In this document: positions 1 to 5,139 of the stretch, piece by piece | How positions within the stretch are numbered: the first letter of the stretch is position 1 | How the letters are laid out: every line of letters begins with the position of its first letter | NCBI GenBank assembly: GCA_913052045.1 | Contig: CAJXDJ010000089.1 | Coordinates: 1-5,139 of the forward strand | Direction: 5' to 3' | Length of the DNA stretch: 5,139 nucleotides | Source: an uncultured Dehalococcoidia bacterium | GTDB taxonomy: Bacteria > Chloroflexota > Dehalococcoidia > Lucifugimonadales > GCA-2712585 | Notes under the pieces: generated by a model | The model's input: the letters and a program-made list of their open reading frames with translations, nothing else | Database searches by the model: none | What the model was told of the DNA's origin: nothing | Position numbers and translations under genes: made by a program

Positions 1-652
1 TCATAATCTGGGCTCCCGGGCGGTTGGTTCCCGTATGTAGACTGACCGGTATGTCCAGGTCTTCAGCAGTTGCCCAGAGTGGTTCATACATGACATTATC
101 ATAGCTTTCTCCCGGTCGAGGAAAAGTGGGCACCATTATTCCTACCATCCCTAGCTTTTGGCACCGTTTTATCTCAGATATTCCGGTGGGTATATCCTCA
201 TCCAACATGATCATTCCGATAGCCTTTAGCTTGTCCGGATAATAACTACAAAAATCTGATAGCCAGTCGTTATAGGATTTGAAGACCTCTCTAATCAAGA
301 AAGGATCGGGAATGCTGAACATGTTTAGTGCTATCGATGGATAAAGAATGTCTAGGTCTATACCATCAACATCTAGATCTTTCACATGCGCATGTGGGTC
401 ATAACCCCCCGGGGGCACGTCTCCGAATCTCCCGTCAAGGGTAATAGATTCGGGGTCCGAATAACGCTTCCCTGCTTGAGATACCCCGCCCAAAACTCCT
501 ACTCCTTCTCCGTCACAAAGCCATTGGTCATGGGGGCCTTCGTCTACTAAGCGTGGGATACGATCCCCCCATTTGTTTTGGTTCATACGCTCTGTCCACA
601 GATATGGTGGCTCTACTACGTGCGAATCAGAGGATATTATTCTATGGTCCAT
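1..652 (-). CDS. Amidohydrolase (amidohydrolase 2 / ACMSD-like family), C-terminus cut by window edge
   Basis: This open frame starts at ATG 650-652 and is still open at base 1, giving 217 visible residues of a protein that usually has about 330-400. The N-terminus holds the SSDSHVVEP motif (residues 7-15). Its Asp9-x-His11 pair matches the E/D-x-H metal ligands of the PF04909 family, which includes ACMSD, gamma-resorcylate decarboxylase and related TIM-barrel decarboxylases and hydrolases. IPVSLHTGTN (201-210) carries His206, the expected next metal ligand after a core strand. The last conserved Asp lies outside the window. The start is firm: an in-frame TAG sits about 13 codons upstream with no other start codon between, and an AAAGGT lies about 6 bases before the ATG. 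It follows comE by 89 bases on the same strand and is probably in the same operon. The family is clear. The substrate, and whether it hydrolyses or decarboxylates, cannot be read from the sequence. Confidence 0.85.
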   Translation of the reverse strand, partial: MDHRIISSDSHVVEPPYLWTERMNQNKWGDRIPRLVDEGPHDQWLCDGEGVGVLGGVSQAGKRYSDPESITLDGRFGDVPPGGYDPHAHVKDLDVDGIDLDILYPSIALNMFSIPDPFLIREVFKSYNDWLSDFCSYYPDKLKAIGMIMLDEDIPTGISEIKRCQKLGMVGIMVPTFPRPGESYDNVMYEPLWATAEDLDIPVSLHTGTNRPGAQIM

Positions 653-670
653 CTGTTTACCTTTGATGTG

Positions 671-701
671 AGACTCCTTCGGGTCTGGCTATTTTTTTTT
701 T
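671..701 (+). terminator. Terminator-like hairpin plus T10 tract, plus-strand orientation
   Basis: Reading the plus strand, AGACTCCTTCGGGTCT (671-686) can fold into a six-pair stem (one G-U) with a four-base loop. It is followed by GGCTA and an uninterrupted run of ten T (692-701). No plus-strand gene is visible upstream of it, so if functional it would stop antisense transcription coming out of the amidohydrolase gene. The five-base gap between stem and T run is longer than usual. Read from the minus strand the same bases form the mRNA leader of the amidohydrolase: an A10 tract, then a weaker hairpin that contains a GAAGGAG lying too far from the ATG to be its ribosome binding site. Confidence 0.3.
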
Positions 702-741
702 ACGTGGTTCATAAGAAATGCTTTGTAACAAGAATTTTCTG

Positions 742-1347
742 TTAAACAGTTTTGGAAGAATTGACCCACGGTTCCGTCAAAGGGTTACTTTGAGATTGTT
801 CGAACGTTGATCTAAACCTATGCAGCGTTAGCTCAGGCTCGATTGGTGCGTAGGGCAAGTGTTCGGTTTCTTCAATTTTAGCAAGAATTAACCAAGGACC
901 TGGAGATTCCAGGGCATGACAAAAAGCCTTCTCCAATTCATCCTCTCCGTGTACAATCGCGGTATTTTTGATTCCACATCCGATTGCTACTTGGTCGAGG
1001 GAAGTACCAAAAGCTGTATGGGAGGCTTGATGACCAGTTTGGCCCCATTCTTCGTTGTCCCAGACAATGATTATCAGATTTTTTGGATTTTCCCTTCCAA
1101 TACTGGCGAGGGTGCCAAGATTCATTAGTAATGAACCATCTCCGTCTAATGCAACGACGGTTTCTGAGCACGAAAGGGCCATCCCGAGAGCCATAGAAGA
1201 ACACAGTCCCATAGACCCCCATGTATAGAAATTTCGGGCACGGTCTTGTGCGTGCCATAATTCGTCTGTGGTCGGGCCCAAGTTACTTACGATAGGCCGA
1301 TCACCTATATGTCTGAGGATTACTTTTGTTGCTTCGAATCTATGCAA
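742..1347 (-). CDS. comE: Sulfopyruvate decarboxylase-like, beta subunit (thiamine-diphosphate-binding half)
   Basis: The 201-residue protein is the C-terminal-type ThDP-binding half of a split 2-oxoacid decarboxylase. The ThDP/Mg motif GDGS is at residues 69-72 and is followed 26 residues later by Asn98 in WDNEEWGQTG, the usual GDG...N signature. WGSMGLCSSMALGMAL (43-58) is the conserved cofactor-binding stretch before it. In known ComDE enzymes this subunit joins ComD to decarboxylate sulfopyruvate to sulfoacetaldehyde, in coenzyme M biosynthesis or bacterial sulfonate degradation; the length fits ComE. The start is TTG at 1345-1347, supported by AGAGGT (1352-1357) five bases upstream and by an 8-base overlap (TTGCATAG) with the end of comD, which implies translational coupling. 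The fold and pairing are secure. Sulfopyruvate as substrate is inferred; phosphonopyruvate or another 2-oxoacid is possible. Confidence 0.85.
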   Translation of the reverse strand: MHRFEATKVILRHIGDRPIVSNLGPTTDELWHAQDRARNFYTWGSMGLCSSMALGMALSCSETVVALDGDGSLLMNLGTLASIGRENPKNLIIIVWDNEEWGQTGHQASHTAFGTSLDQVAIGCGIKNTAIVHGEDELEKAFCHALESPGPWLILAKIEETEHLPYAPIEPELTLHRFRSTFEQSQSNPLTEPWVNSSKTV

Positions 1348-1846
1348 GACTACCTCTGTGTAAAAGGGGCGATAAGCACAAAGCTATCGGTTCACGACTT
1401 GCATAACATAAGTCCAACGCACCATCGACCATGTCTGAAAGGCTGGCCAAGTTTTCTAGAGTATAGTGTCTGACTCCGATGGCATCTAATACTGGCCTAG
1501 TTGCTCTGCCCATGGGGACTTGTGCGATGTTGAATTCTCCCAACTCTCCCCTCACATTTATAAACATAGGAATTGGTAGACGGCAAACTATACATAGGCT
1601 GCCTATTGCATTAATACAGTTTCCCAGGCCACTGGATTGCATGAATATTGCTGAACGTCGACCAACTGCGTACGCTCCAGCTGCTATACCTATAGCCTCT
1701 TCTTCTCTGGTTGCGGGCACTACTCGAAAATAAGAGTCAGCCTCCAACAGTTTTGTTACTTGGTGGATACTGATATCTGGCACATAACTAATAAAAGAAA
1801 TGCCGGATTTTTTTAGGGAATCCGAGATAGTCTCAGCCCAATCCAT
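1340..1846 (-). CDS. comD: Sulfopyruvate decarboxylase-like, alpha subunit (pyrimidine-binding half)
   Basis: The 168-residue protein is the N-terminal-type (PYR) half of a split ThDP decarboxylase and has the length usual for ComD. TREEEAIGIAAGAY (46-59) contains the conserved glutamate that activates the cofactor's pyrimidine ring. QSSGLGNCINAI (70-81) is the characteristic family stretch. RGELGEFNIAQVPMGRAT, starting near residue 99, has the AQ-P-GRAT pattern I associate with ComD rather than phosphonopyruvate decarboxylase. The catalytic site would form at the interface with the beta subunit encoded directly downstream; the TAG stop overlaps the TTG start of that gene. The ATG at 1844-1846 has GAGGA six bases upstream, and a candidate promoter lies at 1862-1890. 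It probably heads an operon with comE and the downstream amidohydrolase. The split-decarboxylase assignment is strong; the exact substrate is inferred. Confidence 0.85.
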   Translation of the reverse strand: MDWAETISDSLKKSGISFISYVPDISIHQVTKLLEADSYFRVVPATREEEAIGIAAGAYAVGRRSAIFMQSSGLGNCINAIGSLCIVCRLPIPMFINVRGELGEFNIAQVPMGRATRPVLDAIGVRHYTLENLASLSDMVDGALDLCYASREPIALCLSPLLHRGSLA

Positions 1847-1861
1847 AGTTTGTCCTCACAT

Positions 1862-1890
1862 AGTATACGGTCGATAATCTACGTTATCAG
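1862..1890 (-). promoter_or_regulatory. Candidate sigma-70-type promoter of the comD operon
   Basis: On the minus strand, a -35-like CTGATA (1885-1890, four of six matches) is followed after exactly 17 bases by TATACT (1862-1867, five of six matches to TATAAT). The -10 ends 15 bases before the comD start, so the transcript would have a very short leader that just contains the GAGGA ribosome binding site. The position between a probable terminator and the first gene of a run supports it. It was judged by eye only. Confidence 0.45.
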
Positions 1891-1895
1891 TTATC
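1873..1895. promoter_or_regulatory. Operator-like GATAA/TTATC repeat within the comD promoter
   Basis: On the plus strand GATAA (1873-1877) and TTATC (1884-1888) form an inverted repeat with a six-base spacer, and a second TTATC follows at 1891-1895, seven bases on. The group spans the spacer and -35 box of the candidate comD promoter, where a repressor could block polymerase. The arms are only five bases and AT-rich, so chance is a real alternative. Confidence 0.25.
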
Positions 1896-1909
1896 TCTAC
1901 ATACTGTCG

Positions 1910-1966
1910 AAAAAGGAAAGCCCAAACTGGCGCACATCAAGCAAATCGTGGAGCTAGCTTGGGCTT
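1910..1966 (-). terminator. Probable intrinsic terminator behind the DUF5679 gene
   Basis: On the minus strand, AAGCCCAAGCT (1966 down to 1956) pairs with AGTTTGGGCTT (1928 down to 1918): an 11-pair stem with one G-U and a 27-base loop. It is followed by TCC and five T (1914 down to 1910). It lies 33 bases after the stop of the small zinc-ribbon gene and before the comD promoter, where a terminator is expected. The large loop and the interrupted T tract make it weaker than a textbook example. Confidence 0.5.
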
Positions 1967-1998
1967 ACGAGAAAATGGCTATCACACCCGGTATGGTG

Positions 1999-2142
1999 TT
2001 ATGAGGATTTACCGATACGGAACATCTTGGTGCCGCAAGTTGGGCATACGCCCTGAGTAGCGGGACGTCCGTTCTTCATAGTAATTTGTTTGGCGTCCTT
2101 GATTTCCCTCGATGAACGGCACTTTACGCAATAGGCTTGCAT
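1999..2142 (-). CDS. DUF5679-type small zinc-ribbon protein
   Basis: A 47-residue protein starts MQAYCVKCRSS and ends with a VCPTCGTKMFRIGK segment. Two CxxC knuckles, Cys5/Cys8 and Cys33/Cys36, are spaced as in a four-cysteine zinc ribbon. The intervening basic stretch around TMKNGRPATQG (21-31) and the C-terminal ending match my memory of DUF5679, a family of about 50-residue proteins of unknown function common in Chloroflexota and some Actinobacteria. The ATG at 2140-2142 has a perfect AGGAGG (2148-2153) five bases upstream, implying strong translation. The gene stands alone, with a 213-base gap before it and a probable terminator after it. An AT-rich stretch at about 2225-2265 includes TATATT (2238-2243), a possible -10, but no convincing -35 was found. 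A role in nucleic-acid or ribosome binding would suit the basic zinc ribbon but is speculation. Confidence 0.85.
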   Translation of the reverse strand: MQAYCVKCRSSREIKDAKQITMKNGRPATQGVCPTCGTKMFRIGKSS

Positions 2143-2147
2143 TTCTT

Positions 2148-2153
2148 CCTCCT
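2148..2153 (-). promoter_or_regulatory. Consensus ribosome binding site AGGAGG for the DUF5679 gene
   Basis: AGGAGG on the minus strand is the full Shine-Dalgarno consensus, five bases before the ATG. It is the strongest ribosome binding site in the window and fixes the start of this very short gene. Confidence 0.8.
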
Positions 2154-2289
2154 AATAAGAGCGGTTTGTAAAAGACATAACATGAAGTCGTCTTCTTTGC
2201 AAGGGGGGGAAAGGGTGATTTTAGGCGCAATTTAGCAAATATAATCAAAATTAAACAATTGAGGGTTGTTTTTAGCCGTCATAGTAAGG

Positions 2290-2348
2290 AAAAAGCCGAC
2301 ATTTGTTGTCCCCAATTATTCTCACGCAATTGTCAATAATCCGTGGGG
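2290..2348 (-). terminator. Possible terminator behind the YtcJ-like amidohydrolase
   Basis: Just after the amidohydrolase stop, the minus strand can pair CCCC (2348-2345) with GGGG (2313-2310) and ATTATT (2340-2335) with AATAAT (2320-2315), with an internal loop and a 14-base hairpin loop. A short overlapping GACA...TGTC hairpin (2310-2298) is followed by GGC and five T (2294-2290). Neither is a clean intrinsic terminator: the first lies about 15 bases from the T tract and the second has only four pairs. The position is right, but the structure is weak. Confidence 0.3.
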
Positions 2349-2355
2349 TCGCATT

Positions 2356-3954
2356 TTAATTCTCGTATACTATTTTCCCACCAACAATTGTCATTTCTAT
2401 TGAGATATCCTGTATCAAGTGGGTGTCTACATTTGTGGGATCTTTATCCAGAATTACGATATCAGCTAATTTCCCTGGCTCAATGGATCCCTTAATTTGT
2501 TCATCGAAAGAAGCGTATGCCCCGTTAATTGTGTAGAGTCTTAGGGCTTCTTCAACGGTTATTCGTTGACTTGGTCCCCAGACCCTTCCAGCTGTATCTT
2601 CGCGAAGCACACAAGACTGAATTCCGATCAGTGGATCTGGCGGGCTGCAGGGATAATCTGATGCCCCTGTGCTGTTAATTTTGTTGTCTATAAAAGACCT
2701 CTGGGCAAACATCCACTCGAGCCGTTCTGGCCCGTAGAATCCCATCTTCTCTCCGTGGTAATAAATATATGAACTGAAGGGTGTTACTACGCATCCAAGT
2801 GCCGCCATACGTGCTAGTAAGTCAGGATTAATTAAACTGCAGTGTTCTAGTCTATGCCTTACGTCTGCTCTAGGGAAGGAACTTTGAGCTTTTTCATATG
2901 CTTTTAGAACCATGTCTATGGTAGCGTCTCCGTTGGAGTGTATACATACTTGAAATCCTGCCCTATGGATATCCAGTACTTGCGCTTGGATCTCGTCGGG
3001 ATACATGTTTTGTACACCATGATCACAACTGCCGATGTAAGGATCTGATAGATATGCTGTTCTAGTAGCTATTGCTCCGTCCGCTACGAGTTTGATCCCT
3101 CCCAAGCGCAACTCGTTGTCTCCGAATCCCGTTTTGATTCCAGAATCTCTTAGTGCCGGGAAATGATCTTTGTGCATGAGCATATATATGCGTAGGCCCA
3201 AATCACCCGCATTCTTGGATTCTTGATAGATCCGAAGATCTTGATTGGAGACCATTGCGTCATGTACGCTCGTGACTCCTCTTTTTAAGAACATTCTTGT
3301 GATAAGGTCCAAGCCTTTCCGTTGATCATGTTCGCTGGGACAGGGTAGGATATTTTTCCTAGTTGCATCCATTGCCGTGCCGAATATTTGCCCATTCAAA
3401 TCGCCGGTCACGGGGTCTCGACCCAGTCTGCCGCCGTGAGGATCCGGGGATTCATTGTTGTAGCCGGTCATACTAAGTCCCGCGGAATTAAAAAAGAAAA
3501 CATGTCCAGCTTGATGCGCTATTACGATTGGATGTCGTGTACTGATCAAATCGAGATCTTGGTGCGTCAAGAATCGATTTTCTACAATCTTTGTGTCATC
3601 AAACTTGAAACCTAATAACCAGCAGCCGTCTGGAGTTACCTTAGCTTTCGAAAATAATAGTTTGCTAATTTCCCCGATAGATGCGCTACTGCAATCGACT
3701 TCTGTGACATGACGAGTACCCGCACTCAACACATGTGCATGTGCATCGATAAATCCAGGAAGAATGGTTTTTTGAGAACAATCTAAAACCTTTGTATTAG
3801 ATCCGCGAATGTGATTAATGTCAGAGGTTTTACCCATAGCCAAAATTTTACCGTCCTTGATGGCTATAGCTTGAGCCCTAGGCAGGCTATTATCCATTGT
3901 GATGACGTTTGCATTGATGATTATGACGTCTGGTTGAAAATAGGAATTGATCAT
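2356..3954 (-). CDS. YtcJ-like metal-dependent amidohydrolase (amidohydrolase 3 family)
   Basis: The 532-residue protein is full length for the YtcJ-like PF07969 family. An N-terminal beta-sandwich segment (DVIIINANVITMD, 9-21) leads into LPGFIDAHAHV (65-75), whose His72 and His74 bind the first metal. Lys288 in GGIKLVADGA is the expected carboxylated bridging lysine. His339 (CIHSNGDA), His371 (RLEHC) and Asp433 (GASDYP) complete the site, so it should be an active hydrolase with a binuclear centre. The C-terminus returns to the sandwich (GKLADIVILDKDP). No signal peptide is seen, so it should be cytoplasmic. The ATG at 3952-3954 has AAGGGAG (3960-3966) five bases upstream. It appears to be a single-gene transcription unit. 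The family acts on C-N bonds in amides, ureas and N-acyl compounds; the substrate cannot be told here. Confidence 0.92.
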   Translation of the reverse strand: MINSYFQPDVIIINANVITMDNSLPRAQAIAIKDGKILAMGKTSDINHIRGSNTKVLDCSQKTILPGFIDAHAHVLSAGTRHVTEVDCSSASIGEISKLLFSKAKVTPDGCWLLGFKFDDTKIVENRFLTHQDLDLISTRHPIVIAHQAGHVFFFNSAGLSMTGYNNESPDPHGGRLGRDPVTGDLNGQIFGTAMDATRKNILPCPSEHDQRKGLDLITRMFLKRGVTSVHDAMVSNQDLRIYQESKNAGDLGLRIYMLMHKDHFPALRDSGIKTGFGDNELRLGGIKLVADGAIATRTAYLSDPYIGSCDHGVQNMYPDEIQAQVLDIHRAGFQVCIHSNGDATIDMVLKAYEKAQSSFPRADVRHRLEHCSLINPDLLARMAALGCVVTPFSSYIYYHGEKMGFYGPERLEWMFAQRSFIDNKINSTGASDYPCSPPDPLIGIQSCVLREDTAGRVWGPSQRITVEEALRLYTINGAYASFDEQIKGSIEPGKLADIVILDKDPTNVDTHLIQDISIEMTIVGGKIVYEN

Positions 3955-3969
3955 CTAAACTCCCTTGAA

Positions 3970-3998
3970 TGTATAAAGATAAGCTATAGTGTCGACAA
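3970..3998 (-). promoter_or_regulatory. Candidate promoter of the YtcJ-like amidohydrolase
   Basis: On the minus strand TTGTCG (3993-3998, four of six to TTGACA) and TATACA (3970-3975, four of six to TATAAT) are separated by 17 bases. The -10 ends 15 bases before the start codon, the same geometry as the candidate comD promoter. The matches are modest, so this is tentative. Confidence 0.35.
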
Positions 3999-4126
3999 TT
4001 TAAGGGTAGCACTCGATCCGGCAAAATAACCAATAATGTTCAATGATTTTGAGCTAGATTCCTCTCGTAAAGGTTTATGGTTTGGTCAATGTCCCAAATT
4101 ATTGGAGCCAGAGAATGCGTAAATGT

Positions 4127-4999
4127 CTACGGTGGCGACCAATATTCTAGCATTGCATCGAAAGTTTCAAGGGCTGGTTTCGATGGGCCATATGGGCACT
4201 CAAAATGAATTCCGATGGGGAAGTCTAGGTCAATAATTCCGTCAATAATCCGTTTATATAAATCCACAAGAGTTGTAAGTTTTTGCTTAAAGGTGAGATT
4301 TGCCAATCTTTCTACTAAATCCATTTCATCTTTGACTAACTTTGAGTCGTCTTTTATAAGCCATTTAATTAAGCCGATTCGGCTTTCAATCTTTGGTACG
4401 TAGCCGAATGATAGCAATATTTCTGGTTTAGGTGTCTCAGGCTTAAGGGACTTTAAAAATGTAGTAATGTAGTCACTATAAAGCAACTGTGTTAGAGCAA
4501 AGTCGGCTCCCTTGGCTGTTTTCGAAAGAAAACGGCCATTCTCATCTGGTCTTGTTGGGATGAGAACACACCCTCCATGAGGAATAATCTGATTAAAAAT
4601 GGTTAGAGCTTGATCAGGGTAGGGTCCTATCACATCTTCCTGCTTCCAGGCACGGGGCACTCCTACATATACACATCGGTTGACCCCCGTCGATCGTAGT
4701 AATTCAAGCCGCTCTTTTAGATCTGAAACAGTGCTAAAGGGTGTGACCTGAGTGACAATGCTTGAGGATTGTAGTGTCCTAGACCAGGATCTTGAAATAT
4801 TTAATGTGTCGGATCGAGGCTCAAAAGGTAGGGGCCTATCTCCATCCTCCGCAATCATATGCGGAATAAGAATAGAGTTCACCCTTCCATATAGATTGGT
4901 TCTTACTAGCAGATCCTTAATTCTTGTGATGGTTTCGTGCTCAGCTTGAGGTCCATCTTTGATTAGAGGAGGTACGGTCTCGAACGCTATAGTTCCCAT
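4127..4999 (-). CDS. Methylenetetrahydrofolate reductase-like protein (divergent MetF family)
   Basis: The 290-residue protein has the size and landmarks of a MetF TIM barrel, which reduces 5,10-methylene-THF to 5-methyl-THF for methionine synthesis. IAFETVPP (4-11) corresponds to the FEFFPP motif of E. coli MetF and carries the catalytic glutamate as Glu7. GVNRCVYVGVPR (105-116) is the central strand before the cofactor loop, and its sequence departs from classical MetF. IPTRPDE (147-153) and GADFALTQLLYSD (164-176) match the strongest family signatures. The ATG at 4997-4999 is the first possible start, because an in-frame TGA lies four codons upstream; the only ribosome binding site candidate, AAGGA, is 14 bases away and overlaps the metK stop, so translation may depend on coupling. 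The metK neighbour, 17 bases upstream, supports a methyl-cycle role. The altered cofactor loop leaves flavin use and exact activity uncertain. Confidence 0.78.
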   Translation of the reverse strand: MGTIAFETVPPLIKDGPQAEHETITRIKDLLVRTNLYGRVNSILIPHMIAEDGDRPLPFEPRSDTLNISRSWSRTLQSSSIVTQVTPFSTVSDLKERLELLRSTGVNRCVYVGVPRAWKQEDVIGPYPDQALTIFNQIIPHGGCVLIPTRPDENGRFLSKTAKGADFALTQLLYSDYITTFLKSLKPETPKPEILLSFGYVPKIESRIGLIKWLIKDDSKLVKDEMDLVERLANLTFKQKLTTLVDLYKRIIDGIIDLDFPIGIHFECPYGPSKPALETFDAMLEYWSPP

Positions 5000-5016
5000 T
5001 AATTTAGATCAGTTCC

Positions 5017-5139
5017 TTAGTCTCTCTTAGAAGCCTTATCGGTCATATTCAATCCGGATTCTGATCTAAGTATGGAGGCCTTATCTATTCGTTCCCATGG
5101 TAGATCTAGGTCTAGTCTGCCGAAATGACCGTAGGCAGC
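5017..5139 (-). CDS. metK: S-adenosylmethionine synthetase, C-terminal end (5' part outside window)
   Basis: The frame entering from the right edge encodes 40 residues before TAA (5017-5019). It opens with AAYGHFGR, and LPWE and DKAS follow, which is the conserved end of MetK, where AAYGHFGR...W E..DK closes the C-terminal domain. The enzyme makes SAM from methionine and ATP as a cytoplasmic oligomer. The catalytic regions lie outside the window. A tail of about 18 residues after the conserved end is polar and unremarkable. The stop overlaps the AAGGA that may serve the downstream MTHFR-like gene, pointing to one transcript for methyl-group metabolism. Confidence 0.88.
   Translation of the reverse strand, partial: AAYGHFGRLDLDLPWERIDKASILRSESGLNMTDKASKRD

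Noticed and set aside
78..713. GTGGTTCATA occurring at 78-87 and 704-713
   Set aside because: A ten-base match is expected by chance several times in a window of this size, and one copy is conserved coding sequence.
739..749. CTGTTaAACAG palindrome over the comE stop codon
   Set aside because: An 11-base palindrome with a one-base centre cannot form an RNA hairpin and is too short to call an operator without a second copy.
916..1733. Plus- and minus-strand open frames of 70-106 codons inside comE and comD
   Set aside because: They are shadows of well-supported genes: no motif, no ribosome binding site, and fully contained in conserved coding sequence.
2009..2248. A 79-codon minus-strand open frame beginning upstream of the DUF5679 gene
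   Set aside because: It overlaps the zinc-ribbon gene in another frame, has no recognisable motif, and lacks the strong ribosome binding site and CxxC pattern of the real gene.
2331..2336. Perfect TTGACA on the minus strand, as a -35 box for the DUF5679 gene
   Set aside because: At 16-18 bases downstream the sequence is GGGG-rich with no -10-like hexamer.
4030..4105. Inverted repeat CCAATAAT / ATTATTGG between the two upstream genes
   Set aside because: The arms are eight bases and AT-rich with a 60-base spacer and no clear T tract, so chance explains it. I see no convincing terminator behind the MTHFR-like gene.
1..5139. tRNA, rRNA, CRISPR, insertion sequence or phage features
   Set aside because: No regularly spaced repeats, terminal inverted repeats, transposase or integrase motifs, or tRNA-like folds were seen on either strand.

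Overview
The window is a gene-dense bacterial stretch in which every recognisable gene lies on the minus strand, so the transcriptional order runs from high to low coordinates. In that order it holds the 3' end of metK (S-adenosylmethionine synthetase), a divergent methylenetetrahydrofolate reductase-like gene, a YtcJ-type metal-dependent amidohydrolase, a 47-residue zinc-ribbon protein of the DUF5679 type, the alpha and beta subunits of a split thiamine-diphosphate decarboxylase of the sulfopyruvate decarboxylase (ComD/ComE) type, and the 5' part of an ACMSD/gamma-resorcylate decarboxylase-like amidohydrolase that runs off the left edge. No RNA genes, insertion sequences or CRISPR arrays were seen.

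The organism is most likely a member of Chloroflexota, possibly a marine SAR202-like or other Dehalococcoidia lineage. This is an inference. It rests on the DUF5679 protein, on two different amidohydrolase superfamily genes close together with a ComDE-like pair, and on the moderate base composition. No single-copy phylogenetic marker is complete enough here to prove it.

Layout. (1) 4127-5139: metK and the MTHFR-like gene are separated by 17 bases and look like one methyl-cycle operon, with 5-methyl-THF supply next to SAM synthesis. (2) 2356-3954: the YtcJ-like amidohydrolase has its own candidate promoter and a strong ribosome binding site in the 172-base gap upstream of it. (3) 1999-2142: the DUF5679 gene is a small free-standing gene with a perfect AGGAGG and a probable terminator behind it. 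(4) 1-1846: comD, comE and the second amidohydrolase form a probable operon. It starts from a good candidate promoter at 1862-1890 that contains an operator-like repeat. comD and comE overlap by 8 bases, with comE using a TTG start, and the amidohydrolase follows 89 bases later.

The most interesting part is the last block. A two-subunit 2-oxoacid decarboxylase is apparently co-transcribed with an amidohydrolase whose family includes non-oxidative decarboxylases. Sulfopyruvate is the best guess for the substrate of the split enzyme, but no other sulfonate gene is visible in the window, so the pathway is unproven.
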